Assembly: GCF_947387555.1 (NCBI RefSeq)
Contig: NZ_CANDNZ010000015.1
Coordinates: 1-64,000, forward strand
Direction: 5' to 3'
From: Thalassomonas sp. RHCl1
GTDB lineage: Bacteria > Pseudomonadota > Gammaproteobacteria > Enterobacterales > Alteromonadaceae
Length of the DNA stretch: 64,000 nt
The notes beneath the pieces were generated by a model, which was given only the letters and a program-made list of their open reading frames with translations, did no database searches and was not told where the DNA came from. Positions 25,270 to 32,452 of this stretch are shown piece by piece; position 1 is the first letter of the stretch; each line of letters starts with the position of its first letter. A program made the position numbers and the translations under genes.

Positions 25270-26419
25270 TCTGTAGCTCAAGAGGATTCTCCCTAAGAGC
25301 CATGGTAATGAACTGAATGTACTCTCCTATAGCTTCAGTTAAGCTATGGCCATTTTTACTCCGTTCAGTAAGCTCCTGAAGCAAAATAGCATTTCTCTGC
25401 ACTTCTAGTTTACTTAAATCTAGATGGTCATAGTCCTGGAATACACTGCCAAAGATAACATGCTCTTCAATCATGCCTCTCCATTTCTTTGCATATTCGT
25501 CTTGATTTTCGTTGTCACATGCATAGGCAAATGCCCCGGCTATTGCATCAGCAAGTTGAACTCCATGAACAATTTTTGAATCTACTAAGTTAAGAGGCTC
25601 CCTTAGATTAAAGGTAATAGGAGAATCCATGCCTGCAACATGCGAATATTTCTTGTCTTCCCTATTGATCATGACATTGAAAATTTCTTGATCTTCACTC
25701 AATGGCTTTGATTGATCGCAATAAGCCGTTAATTGATCGTATTCTTGCCCCCATTCAGCCAGCAGGCTAAAAAGTGCTGTATTTGTTAAATCCAGCACCC
25801 ATTTTCCTGCACCACTACCAACATAACCATCTAGTTCTTCGACTACAGCTTCTTTGTTATGGATAGCAAAGTCACATATTTGCTCCAAAACTGGAGATAT
25901 ACCTTCGTCTTTGGATGATGAAAATAGTGCTTTAAGCCCTTCAAAATCCCCAGTTCTCATCAGATTTTCGAAGTCTTCAAATATCTCTTCGGCCATCGCG
26001 CCTCGGACGCTTAATTCCACATGAAGCATGTTACTTATAAAACGATGGAAATTGATATTGTAAAATATAGAATTTACGCTCTGGATAGCTGGTTCAAATA
26101 TATATTCAAAAAACTTACCAGCTAAGGCATATTTCTTGTCAGAGACAGAAACTTTAAACCTACCTTTAAAGTTTTGAATTATTTCATCAACTGCTCTTTT
26201 CCCCTTTACACCTTTTAATAATTTACCCCCTTTTATTTCACCATTTTGAATTCTGTATTTTTTAATGATGTACTCCACAAAATCCTGAGCCTCTTGATGT
26301 GGGCATTCAATTGAGGCGTAGCAAAATATCTTTTGTTGCTTATGAAGGAGGTTGTTACCCGTAAACCCAGACTCATCAAAATGTAAAATTGCGTTTGTTT
26401 TATCCTTTGTCAAATCCAT
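25265..26419 (-). CDS. DUF3800-domain protein (cassette gene)
   Basis: A 384-residue protein beginning NAILHFDESGFTGNNLL, the Asp-Glu-Ser-Gly signature of DUF3800, and carrying a late conserved block HGVQLADAIAGAFAYA with a second acidic residue. DUF3800 proteins have an RNase H-like fold by prediction and occur often in mobile and defence contexts; their substrate is not known. The ATG at 26419 has AAAGGAA upstream; a longer frame to 26524 begins with a basic segment and no ribosome site. The gene is a free-standing integron cassette. Confidence 0.82.
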   Translation of the reverse strand: MDLTKDKTNAILHFDESGFTGNNLLHKQQKIFCYASIECPHQEAQDFVEYIIKKYRIQNGEIKGGKLLKGVKGKRAVDEIIQNFKGRFKVSVSDKKYALAGKFFEYIFEPAIQSVNSIFYNINFHRFISNMLHVELSVRGAMAEEIFEDFENLMRTGDFEGLKALFSSSKDEGISPVLEQICDFAIHNKEAVVEELDGYVGSGAGKWVLDLTNTALFSLLAEWGQEYDQLTAYCDQSKPLSEDQEIFNVMINREDKKYSHVAGMDSPITFNLREPLNLVDSKIVHGVQLADAIAGAFAYACDNENQDEYAKKWRGMIEEHVIFGSVFQDYDHLDLSKLEVQRNAILLQELTERSKNGHSLTEAIGEYIQFITMALRENPLELQT

Positions 26420-26543
26420 ACTAATTCCTTTTCTATTTCGACTATTCCTGCGAATTCTTCCTGATACTGCCCTATATGTGACTATGTCTGGATGCTTTCT
26501 TCTAATTTTCTGATAGTTAATCAAGGGTAGAAATCCTCAGGGA

Positions 26544-26598
26544 CATAACGCTTGCAGCAGTGGAGAGCGTAGCGAATCCGATGGCTGCACTTGTTATA
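26544..26598 (-). repeat. attC site of cassette 4
   Basis: About 55 bases. On the minus strand TAACAAGTGCAGCCATCGG, the centre TTCGCTACGCTC, then CCACTGCTGCAAGCGTTATG. Arms GTGCAGC and GCTGCAAG pair. The TAACAA core holds the stop codon of the 83-residue gene. Confidence 0.8.
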
Positions 26599-26845
26599 AC
26601 TGTTCATTAATTTGGTCACAAACCTTAAAGTAGTCAGTGTAGATAGAGCCATGCCCACGAGAGCCGTTCTTGTAATGAACAACTAAAATATTGTTATCAG
26701 TCAACCGGACACTACCACCAATACTTGTTAGTTCGATAACATCCTCTAGTTCTACCTCTAAAATCTTCTCAGCATCAGATTTAGAAAACGTGAGTCCATA
26801 CTCAACCTCATCACCATCATCAAACATAGTTAAATACAGAGACAT
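26594..26845 (-). CDS. small acidic protein (cassette gene)
   Basis: An 83-residue, acidic protein (SLYLTMFDDGDEVEYGLTF, then KSDAEKILEVELEDVIEL). No signal peptide or membrane helix. Ribosome site AAGGAG lies eight bases before the ATG. It is the right-most cassette, the first in reading order. I do not recognise the family; the middle of the protein is rich in beta-branched residues. Confidence 0.7.
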   Translation of the reverse strand: MSLYLTMFDDGDEVEYGLTFSKSDAEKILEVELEDVIELTSIGGSVRLTDNNILVVHYKNGSRGHGSIYTDYFKVCDQINEQL

Positions 26846-26881
26846 CTATGCGACTCCTTGCAGTTATAACAGCTTAACAGG

Positions 26882-26917
26882 CGACAAAATGTCGTAGTTA
26901 ACCACGAGATTTTGTCG
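26882..26917. repeat. 36-base imperfect palindrome at the edge of the cassette array
   Basis: CGACAAAAT-g-TCGT-a-GTT / AAC-c-ACGA-g-ATTTTGTCG. Only two of 18 positions fail to pair. It lies 37 bases beyond the start of the last cassette gene, where an attI or the promoter region would be expected. It lacks the TAACAA/GTTA ends of attC sites and has no T run. Confidence 0.55.
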
Positions 26918-27287
26918 TCTTTACTGAATTTAATGAACTGTAAAATAAACAGATTATCTCATTAGTTCAACTTCTTCACTCTTATTTTGAATATTAAAGA
27001 AATAAGTGAAATACGACTTTTCTCCGTCTAACAAAACACCTTATAAACAACACCTTGTTTGCATAAATGCACAGCATCGATTTGCCATGTACGAGATAAA
27101 CACAACTGCTTTTTAATTGGTTATATCTTTGTACAGTTATTCATACAGTATCTATAAATCACTAAAATATTATTTGTCAGCACAGTCGGATTTATCCCGT
27201 TTTTTGTACTAAAAATGAAGGTAATTATTAATAAACACAGGAGGTATTTTCTTTACTGGCAAACAAAGAGCAAGTGAACAATTAAGC
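26918..27287. other. AT-rich gap without a recognised gene
   Basis: I find no reading frame with a ribosome site, no tRNA and no integrase here. The right part leads into the conserved leader of the truncated SymE-like locus. Confidence 0.5.
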
Positions 27288-27365
27288 GCTACCCCTGAAT
27301 GTGGCAACATCCAGAGGCAGCTAACCGCAACAGATATACGAGGTATCCATCATGGCTAACTCTAA
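27288..27365 (-). ncRNA. SymR-like antisense RNA candidate, copy 1
   Basis: The leader of the 27352 gene carries the hairpin CCCCTG-A-ATGT-ggca-ACAT-C-CAGAGG (27292-27317), extended by GCT/AGC. The same structure is found before the symE gene at 51451, with base-pair-preserving changes. Read on the minus strand it is placed like the 3' hairpin of E. coli SymR, an RNA antisense to the symE start. The 5' end is guessed. Confidence 0.35.
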
Positions 27366-27513
27366 TGATATGCCAGAGTTTCACTCGGTTAAAGTTTCTT
27401 TAACAGAAAATACACGTGTCTGCCCACGCCCACCGGCAATGAATGCAAGCAATCGTGACTTTGCCGGCAGCTGTGCGCCGCTCGTCATCAAGGGAGGCCG
27501 GTATCATGTCTGA
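27352..27513 (+). pseudogene. truncated SymE-like gene
   Basis: A 53-residue frame starting MANSNDMPEFHSVKV, which matches the start of the intact SymE-like protein at 51451 (MAEYHHTPEPVSAKV). It then diverges and ends soon after APLVIKGG, which resembles the SymE strand before the conserved G-x-W-L. The toxin core is missing. Its leader is conserved with that of the intact gene. The stop overlaps the start of the next gene (ATGTCTGA), so translation of the next gene may be coupled to it. Confidence 0.5.
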
Positions 27514-27784
27514 ATCAAATGCAACATCCCAGGATTATGAGGCCAAAAGAGCTCAGCTGTTGAGCGAGAGTCTCGAACTTTGTGACGACTTTAGCAAATT
27601 CAGCGATGAATACTCTTTTCTCTGTGATGCTTTTGCCGCTGTTGCCCGCGAGCCGGAGTGTATCACCCCGCCAACCAGTGAGGGGATATGGTATGTGAGT
27701 TATCGTTTGAAAATGCAGGTCAGAAGCTACCGGGATAAAATAAACAGCATCCACGATGGCTTATGCGCGCTCAAGCGTGAATAG
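27506..27784 (+). CDS. small helical protein of unknown function next to the SymE-like remnant
   Basis: A 92-residue acidic protein, mostly helical by composition (EAKRAQLLSESLELCDDFSKF, then SYRLKMQVRSYRDKINSIHD). A strong ribosome site (GGGAGG, eight bases upstream) precedes the ATG. It overlaps the truncated SymE-like frame by eight bases. No signal peptide or membrane helix. I do not recognise the family. Confidence 0.6.
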   Translation: MSESNATSQDYEAKRAQLLSESLELCDDFSKFSDEYSFLCDAFAAVAREPECITPPTSEGIWYVSYRLKMQVRSYRDKINSIHDGLCALKRE

Positions 27785-27921
27785 TCAGGGCAAGTAAGGA
27801 AAAGGGCGGTTGGGGTTATTGCCATATCAGCCGCCTGATGCCGCCCCTGAATAGCTTCGCTCTCTGCCACAAACTCACCCGGCTTTTCAGCAGGTATCAA
27901 ATGTTCAAAGCAGCAGTTCAC

Positions 27922-27960
27922 CATGGTTTTAGCCATTCCTTTGGCCGGGCAAAAACCATG
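27922..27960. repeat. inverted repeat before the hut operon
   Basis: CATGGTTTT (27922-27930) / AAAACCATG (27952-27960) with a 21-base loop. It lies between the 92-residue gene and the hut promoter. It may be a terminator-like hairpin, without a strong T run, or an operator. Confidence 0.4.
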
Positions 27961-27976
27961 AGATCATATTCCCTAT

Positions 27977-28028
27977 TTGAGCTCATACTTGATACATGAT
28001 AAATTAAATGTACAACTTGTATATACAA
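27977..28028 (+). promoter_or_regulatory. hut promoter and HutC-type operator
   Basis: TTGTATATACAA (28017-28028) is a perfect 12-base palindrome that fits the TGTATATACA core recognised by HutC, the urocanate-responsive GntR-family repressor. A weak promoter, TTGAGC (27977) and TAAATT (28000) with a 17-base spacer, would start transcription just before it, so a bound repressor would block it. hutC itself is not in the window. Confidence 0.6.
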
Positions 28029-28045
28029 TTAGGCGGAGCCCTGAA

Positions 28046-28846
28046 ATGTCATCCACTTATACCTTGATCAAAGGCACAGTTCCTTTGTTGATCAGCATGC
28101 CGCACAACGGTGAAAAAATTCCACAGGATATTGCCGATACTATGGTGCCTTCGGCGCTTAAGGTGCCGGATACCGACTGGCATAAGGATAAGTTGTATGA
28201 TTTTGCCAAGGCCATGGGCGCTTATATCATCATGCCGGAATATAACCGCTACGTGATTGATTTAAACCGTGACCCGGATGGCGTGGATCTTTATCCGGGG
28301 GCAAACAGCACCGAATTGTGTCCCACTACCGGCTTTGATTTATCACCTTTGTATCTTGACGGCAAAACGCCGGATGAAAATGAAATCCAGCGTCGTATCA
28401 AAACTTACTGGCAGCCTTATCACCAGGCACTTGCCGACACCCTGGCGGAAATCAAAGGGCAGTTTGGCCGGGCGGTATTGCTTGAAGCTCATTCTATTCT
28501 TTCCCATGTACCGAGGTTTTTCGAAGGCCAGTTGCCTGATTTCAACTTTGGCACTGCCAATGGTGCCAGTTGTACGCCTGAAATGTTGGAGCAAGTGCAG
28601 TCGCTTGATTACGCCCCTTATTCCATGGTGTCGAACGGCCGCTTTAAAGGTGGTTTTATTACCCGGCACTTTGGCCAGCCGGAGCAGGATGTACACGCCT
28701 TGCAGCTGGAATTATCGCAACGTACCTATATGAATGAACCCAGCCCTGAATATAACGAAACCCTGGCGGCTGAGGTGAAACCTAAGCTGCAAGCCCTGGT
28801 ATCGGCTTTAATCGACTTTGCCCAGCAGCCGGGACAGGAGAAATAA
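28046..28846 (+). CDS. hutG: N-formylglutamate deformylase
   Basis: A 266-residue zinc hydrolase that converts N-formyl-L-glutamate to L-glutamate and formate, last step of histidine degradation by the five-step route. Typical motifs are MPHNGEKIP near the N-terminus, DTDWHKDKLYDF, YVIDLNRDP and LLEAHSILSHVP. The ATG at 28046 has GGAG seven bases upstream, so an upstream start in the same frame is rejected. It is followed six bases later by hutF. A HutC-type operator precedes it. hutH, hutU and hutI are not in the window. Confidence 0.95.
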   Translation: MSSTYTLIKGTVPLLISMPHNGEKIPQDIADTMVPSALKVPDTDWHKDKLYDFAKAMGAYIIMPEYNRYVIDLNRDPDGVDLYPGANSTELCPTTGFDLSPLYLDGKTPDENEIQRRIKTYWQPYHQALADTLAEIKGQFGRAVLLEAHSILSHVPRFFEGQLPDFNFGTANGASCTPEMLEQVQSLDYAPYSMVSNGRFKGGFITRHFGQPEQDVHALQLELSQRTYMNEPSPEYNETLAAEVKPKLQALVSALIDFAQQPGQEK

Positions 28847-28851
28847 TCACT

Positions 28852-30216
28852 ATGAAACTTTACGCGGAAAAAGTCCTGCTGGCAGACGGCTGGGCACAGG
28901 ATAAAACTTTAATCATAGAAGACGGTGTTATCAGCAGTATCGAATCAGGTTGTCTTGAAGGGGCTGAGCGCGCCGCAGGGCCTGTGATCCCGGGCATGGT
29001 CAACTGTCATTCCCATGCGTTCCAGCGTGCCTTTGCCGGTTTTAGCGAGCAGGGCAGCGAAGGCAAAGATAGCTTCTGGACCTGGCGCAACATCATGTAT
29101 AAATTCCTCGGTCAGCTGACGGCGGAAAATGCCGAGGTGATCGCCAGCCAGCTTTATATCGAAATGCTGAAAATGGGTTATACCCGGGTGGCGGAATTTC
29201 ATTACCTGCATCATGACATTGACGGCGAAAATTATCCCGAGCTGGCACAGATGGCCAAGGCCATTTTCAATGCGGCGCAAACCTCGGGCATCGGCCTGAC
29301 CATGCTGCCGGTATTGTATTGTTTCAGCGGTTTTGGCCCGCTGGCGCCGAACGAAGGGCAGAAACGTTTTATCAATTCTGTCGACCAGTTTAATCAGTTG
29401 GTAAGTGATTGCTTCGGTTTAAGTACACAGTATGAGAATGCTAATGTCGGTATTGCTCCCCATTCATTGCGTGCGGTAGATAAAGAGGCGCTGCAGCAGG
29501 CGGTGGTCCATGTGCGCAGTCTGGATAACAAAGCGCCGGTACATATCCATATTGCCGAGCAGCAAAAAGAAGTGAACGACTGCCTGGCCCATTATGGTCA
29601 GCGGCCGGTACAGTGGTTGCTGGATAATATGGAGCTGGATCAGCACTGGTGTCTGATCCACGCCACCCATATCGACGAACAGGAACGCAAGGGTATTATC
29701 AACAGCAAGGCGATTGCCGGTATCTGTCCTACCACGGAAGCCAACCTGGGTGACGGTATTTTCCCGACCACGGAATTTTTGGCGGAGCAGGGCACTTTTG
29801 CCATCGGCTCAGACAGCCATATCTCGGTTAATCCTATTGAAGAGTTGCGCTGGCTTGAATATGCCCAGCGGCTGATCAAGCAGCAGAGGGCGATTTTGGC
29901 GGATGAGCAGCAGCCTTCTACCGGTTTGAATTTATGGCAGCGGGCGGCAAAAGGCGGTGCCCAGAGCACCAACAGCAATACCGGTGAACTGGCGCTGGGC
30001 AAGCAGGCCGATTTATTGGTGTTAGACTCACAAGATACTCGACTTTTTGCCAATTCGGCGCACAATATCCTTGATAGCCTGGTTTTTGCCAGCCAGAAAA
30101 ATCCTGTCAGGGACGTGATGGTTAATGGCCAGTGGCGGGTGCAAAACCGTCAGCATGAACATGAGCAAAGTGCCGCAGATGCCTTTGCGGACTTGCTGGC
30201 AAACCTGTCTAATTAG
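28852..30216 (+). CDS. hutF: formimidoylglutamate deiminase
   Basis: A 454-residue amidohydrolase that deaminates N-formimidoyl-L-glutamate to N-formyl-L-glutamate, the substrate of HutG. Metal-binding motifs are NCHSHAFQRAFAG near residue 50, HIHIAEQ in the middle, and HATHIDEQE followed by GSDSHISVNP. Length fits the Pseudomonas HutF. It is in one operon with hutG (six-base gap). The pathway produces free formate, which the next operon can oxidise. Confidence 0.95.
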   Translation: MKLYAEKVLLADGWAQDKTLIIEDGVISSIESGCLEGAERAAGPVIPGMVNCHSHAFQRAFAGFSEQGSEGKDSFWTWRNIMYKFLGQLTAENAEVIASQLYIEMLKMGYTRVAEFHYLHHDIDGENYPELAQMAKAIFNAAQTSGIGLTMLPVLYCFSGFGPLAPNEGQKRFINSVDQFNQLVSDCFGLSTQYENANVGIAPHSLRAVDKEALQQAVVHVRSLDNKAPVHIHIAEQQKEVNDCLAHYGQRPVQWLLDNMELDQHWCLIHATHIDEQERKGIINSKAIAGICPTTEANLGDGIFPTTEFLAEQGTFAIGSDSHISVNPIEELRWLEYAQRLIKQQRAILADEQQPSTGLNLWQRAAKGGAQSTNSNTGELALGKQADLLVLDSQDTRLFANSAHNILDSLVFASQKNPVRDVMVNGQWRVQNRQHEHEQSAADAFADLLANLSN

Positions 30217-30342
30217 CATAGCCAGAGGTTTATTGGCTGAAGGATTACACCGGGCAGCAGGTAGGGAAACGGCACCTGCATTTTTTGGGTAAAGAGTTGA
30301 CGGTAAAAGTAGACGGTAAAGAGTAGCGGGCGGTAGAGAGTG

Positions 30343-30855
30343 ATGACGAAATTAAGTGAACAGCAATATCAGGTGGTGGCCAAGTCCGTCTCTGACAAAA
30401 AAGCCTTGCCGGGAGCGCTGCTGCCGATATTACATGATATCCAGGATCAGCTGGGTTATATCCCCAAAGCGGCGATCGACATAATTGCTGCCGGTTTAAA
30501 TCAGACCGCCGCCGAGATTTACGGCGTGATCAGTTTTTATCATCATTTCCGCCTGGACAAACCCGGTAACCACCTGGTGGAAATCTGCCGGGCGGAGGCT
30601 TGCCAGGCCATGGGCTCTGAGGCCTTAGAGCAGGAAATCAAAAGCAAACTGGGCATAGACTACCACCAGACCACTAAAGATAATAACGTTAGTCTGGAGC
30701 CGGTTTATTGCCTGGGCAATTGTGCCTGTGGCCCTTCGATTAAAGTCGGTGAGCGTGTTTATGGCCGCATGAGCGGCGAAAAGTTCAGCCGGTTGATGGA
30801 TAAACTGTCTACCTATGTGGTGGAACTTGGACAGGGAGAAAACCATGCCCGTTAA
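30343..30855 (+). CDS. fdsG: NAD-dependent formate dehydrogenase gamma subunit (NuoE-like)
   Basis: A 170-residue thioredoxin-fold [2Fe-2S] protein of the NuoE/HoxE type. The four cluster cysteines are in CRAEACQAMG and YCLGNCACGPS. In soluble molybdenum formate dehydrogenases it pairs with the NuoF-like beta subunit to pass electrons to NAD+. It is the first gene of fdsGBA-fdhD-fdsD. Its 3' end overlaps fdsB by 11 bases. Confidence 0.93.
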   Translation: MTKLSEQQYQVVAKSVSDKKALPGALLPILHDIQDQLGYIPKAAIDIIAAGLNQTAAEIYGVISFYHHFRLDKPGNHLVEICRAEACQAMGSEALEQEIKSKLGIDYHQTTKDNNVSLEPVYCLGNCACGPSIKVGERVYGRMSGEKFSRLMDKLSTYVVELGQGENHAR

Positions 30856-32452
30856 AATTTATATTCCCTGCGATACCACAGCCCTGGCCATGGGCGCAGA
30901 CGAAGTTGCTAACATAGTCGAATTTCAAAGCCGGGAAGCCGGGTTGTCGGTAGATATTATCCGTAACGGCTCTCGCGGTTTGTTTTACCTTGAGCCGTTA
31001 GTGGAAGTGGAAACTGCCCGGGGGCGTATTGCTTTTGGTCCGGTAGAAGCAGAAGATGTGCCCGGTCTGATTCAGTCCCTGGTAGCACATGGCGACTTTT
31101 CTGAAGGTAAAGCATTTGCAGGCAAACATCCTTTATATTTGGGGTTAACGGAAGAAATTCCTTATCTGGCCAAACAGCAAAGGCTGACCTTTGCCCGTGC
31201 CGGGATTATTGACCCGCTAAGTCTTGAAGATTATCAGGCCCACGGCGGTTTTGAAGGTCTGAACCAGGCCTTGGCCTTAACCGGCTCAAATGGCCCGCAG
31301 GGCATAGTCGATGAAGTAAAAACCTCAGGTTTACGTGGCCGGGGCGGCGCGGCTTTCCCCACGGGAATAAAATGGCAAACGGTGCTTGATACCCCAGCAG
31401 AGCAAAAATATATCGTTTGTAATGCCGATGAAGGTGATTCCGGCACTTTTGCCGATCGTTTGCTGATGGAAGCGGACCCCTTTACCCTGATTGAAGGCAT
31501 GGTCATCGCCGGTTTGGCGGTGGGGGCAAACCAGGGTTATATCTACCTGCGCTCCGAATACCCGCAGGCGGATAAGATCCTCAATCAGGCAATAAAAACC
31601 GCTTATGCCCAAGGCTATTTAGGTGAAAATATTCAGGACAGCGGCCAGCACTTTGATTTGGAAGTGAGACTCGGTGCCGGTGCCTATATTTGCGGTGAAG
31701 AAACCTCCCTGCTGGAAAGCCTGGAAGGTAAACGGGGTCTGGTACGCGCCAAACCGCCGTTGCCGGCGATTGAAGGTTTATTTGGTTTACCCACCATAGT
31801 TAACAATGTTATTTCCCTGGCATCCATCCCGGTGATCCTTGCCAAAGGCGGGGAATATTACCGGGATTATGGCATGGGACGCTCCCGCGGCACCTTGCCG
31901 GTGCAGTTAGCCGGTAATATCAAACAAGGTGGTCTGGTGGAGCTGGCTTTTGGTGCAACCTTGCATAACCTGGTGTTTGAATTTGGCGGCGGCACCTTTA
32001 GCGGTAAACCGGCCAAGGCAATCCAGGTGGGCGGTCCTTTGGGGGCTTATCTGCCAGAAGAACAATGGCATACGCCCCTCGATTACGAAGCCTTTGCCGC
32101 CAATAATGCGGTATTGGGTCATGGCGGCGTAGTGGTATTTGATACCAGTGTCGATATGGCGAAGCAGGCGCGTTTTGCCATGGAATTTTGCAAAATCGAA
32201 TCCTGCGGTAAATGTACGCCGTGCCGTATCGGCGCGGTACGCGGGGTGGAAGTGATCGATAAGATTATCGGTGACGATCACCGGGAGCAAAACCTGGAAC
32301 TGCTAACCGATTTATGCGACACCATGGAGCTGGGATCCTTATGCGCCATGGGCGGCATGACACCTTACCCGGTGCGCAGTGTGATGGAACATTTTCCTGA
32401 TGACTTGATTAAAGCTGTCCCTGGCAAAGCACAGCAGGAGCAAGAGCTATGA
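30845..32452 (+). CDS. fdsB: NAD-dependent formate dehydrogenase beta subunit (NuoF-like)
   Basis: A 535-residue flavoprotein. It has a short thioredoxin-like N-terminus, then the NADH/FMN domain (GLRGRGGAAFPTGIKW, CNADEGDSGTFADR, GAGAYICGEETSLLESLEG) and the [4Fe-4S] motif ESCGKCTPCRIG near the C-terminus. It transfers electrons from the iron-sulfur chain to NAD+. The ATG at 30845 has GGGAG upstream. Its stop overlaps the fdsA start (ATGA). Confidence 0.95.
   Translation: MPVKIYIPCDTTALAMGADEVANIVEFQSREAGLSVDIIRNGSRGLFYLEPLVEVETARGRIAFGPVEAEDVPGLIQSLVAHGDFSEGKAFAGKHPLYLGLTEEIPYLAKQQRLTFARAGIIDPLSLEDYQAHGGFEGLNQALALTGSNGPQGIVDEVKTSGLRGRGGAAFPTGIKWQTVLDTPAEQKYIVCNADEGDSGTFADRLLMEADPFTLIEGMVIAGLAVGANQGYIYLRSEYPQADKILNQAIKTAYAQGYLGENIQDSGQHFDLEVRLGAGAYICGEETSLLESLEGKRGLVRAKPPLPAIEGLFGLPTIVNNVISLASIPVILAKGGEYYRDYGMGRSRGTLPVQLAGNIKQGGLVELAFGATLHNLVFEFGGGTFSGKPAKAIQVGGPLGAYLPEEQWHTPLDYEAFAANNAVLGHGGVVVFDTSVDMAKQARFAMEFCKIESCGKCTPCRIGAVRGVEVIDKIIGDDHREQNLELLTDLCDTMELGSLCAMGGMTPYPVRSVMEHFPDDLIKAVPGKAQQEQEL

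Larger units (their letters stand above)
23470..26868 (-). mobile_element. integron gene-cassette array without integrase (four cassettes)
   Basis: Four leftward genes are each followed directly by an attC-type site that begins TAACAAG and ends near GCGTTA or TCGTTAG on the minus strand, with an imperfect palindrome between. All genes share one orientation, there is one gene per site, and the genes are unrelated to one another: the layout of an integron cassette array. No integrase gene exists in the window and none lies near the right end where attI would be expected, so this is a cluster of attC sites lacking an integrase. Base composition is visibly more AT-rich than the flanking core genes. 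Confidence 0.8.

Noticed and set aside
26918-27350. Integron integrase or attI to the right of the cassettes
   Set aside because: No tyrosine-recombinase frame or motif is present on either strand here, so only an integrase-less cluster is claimed.
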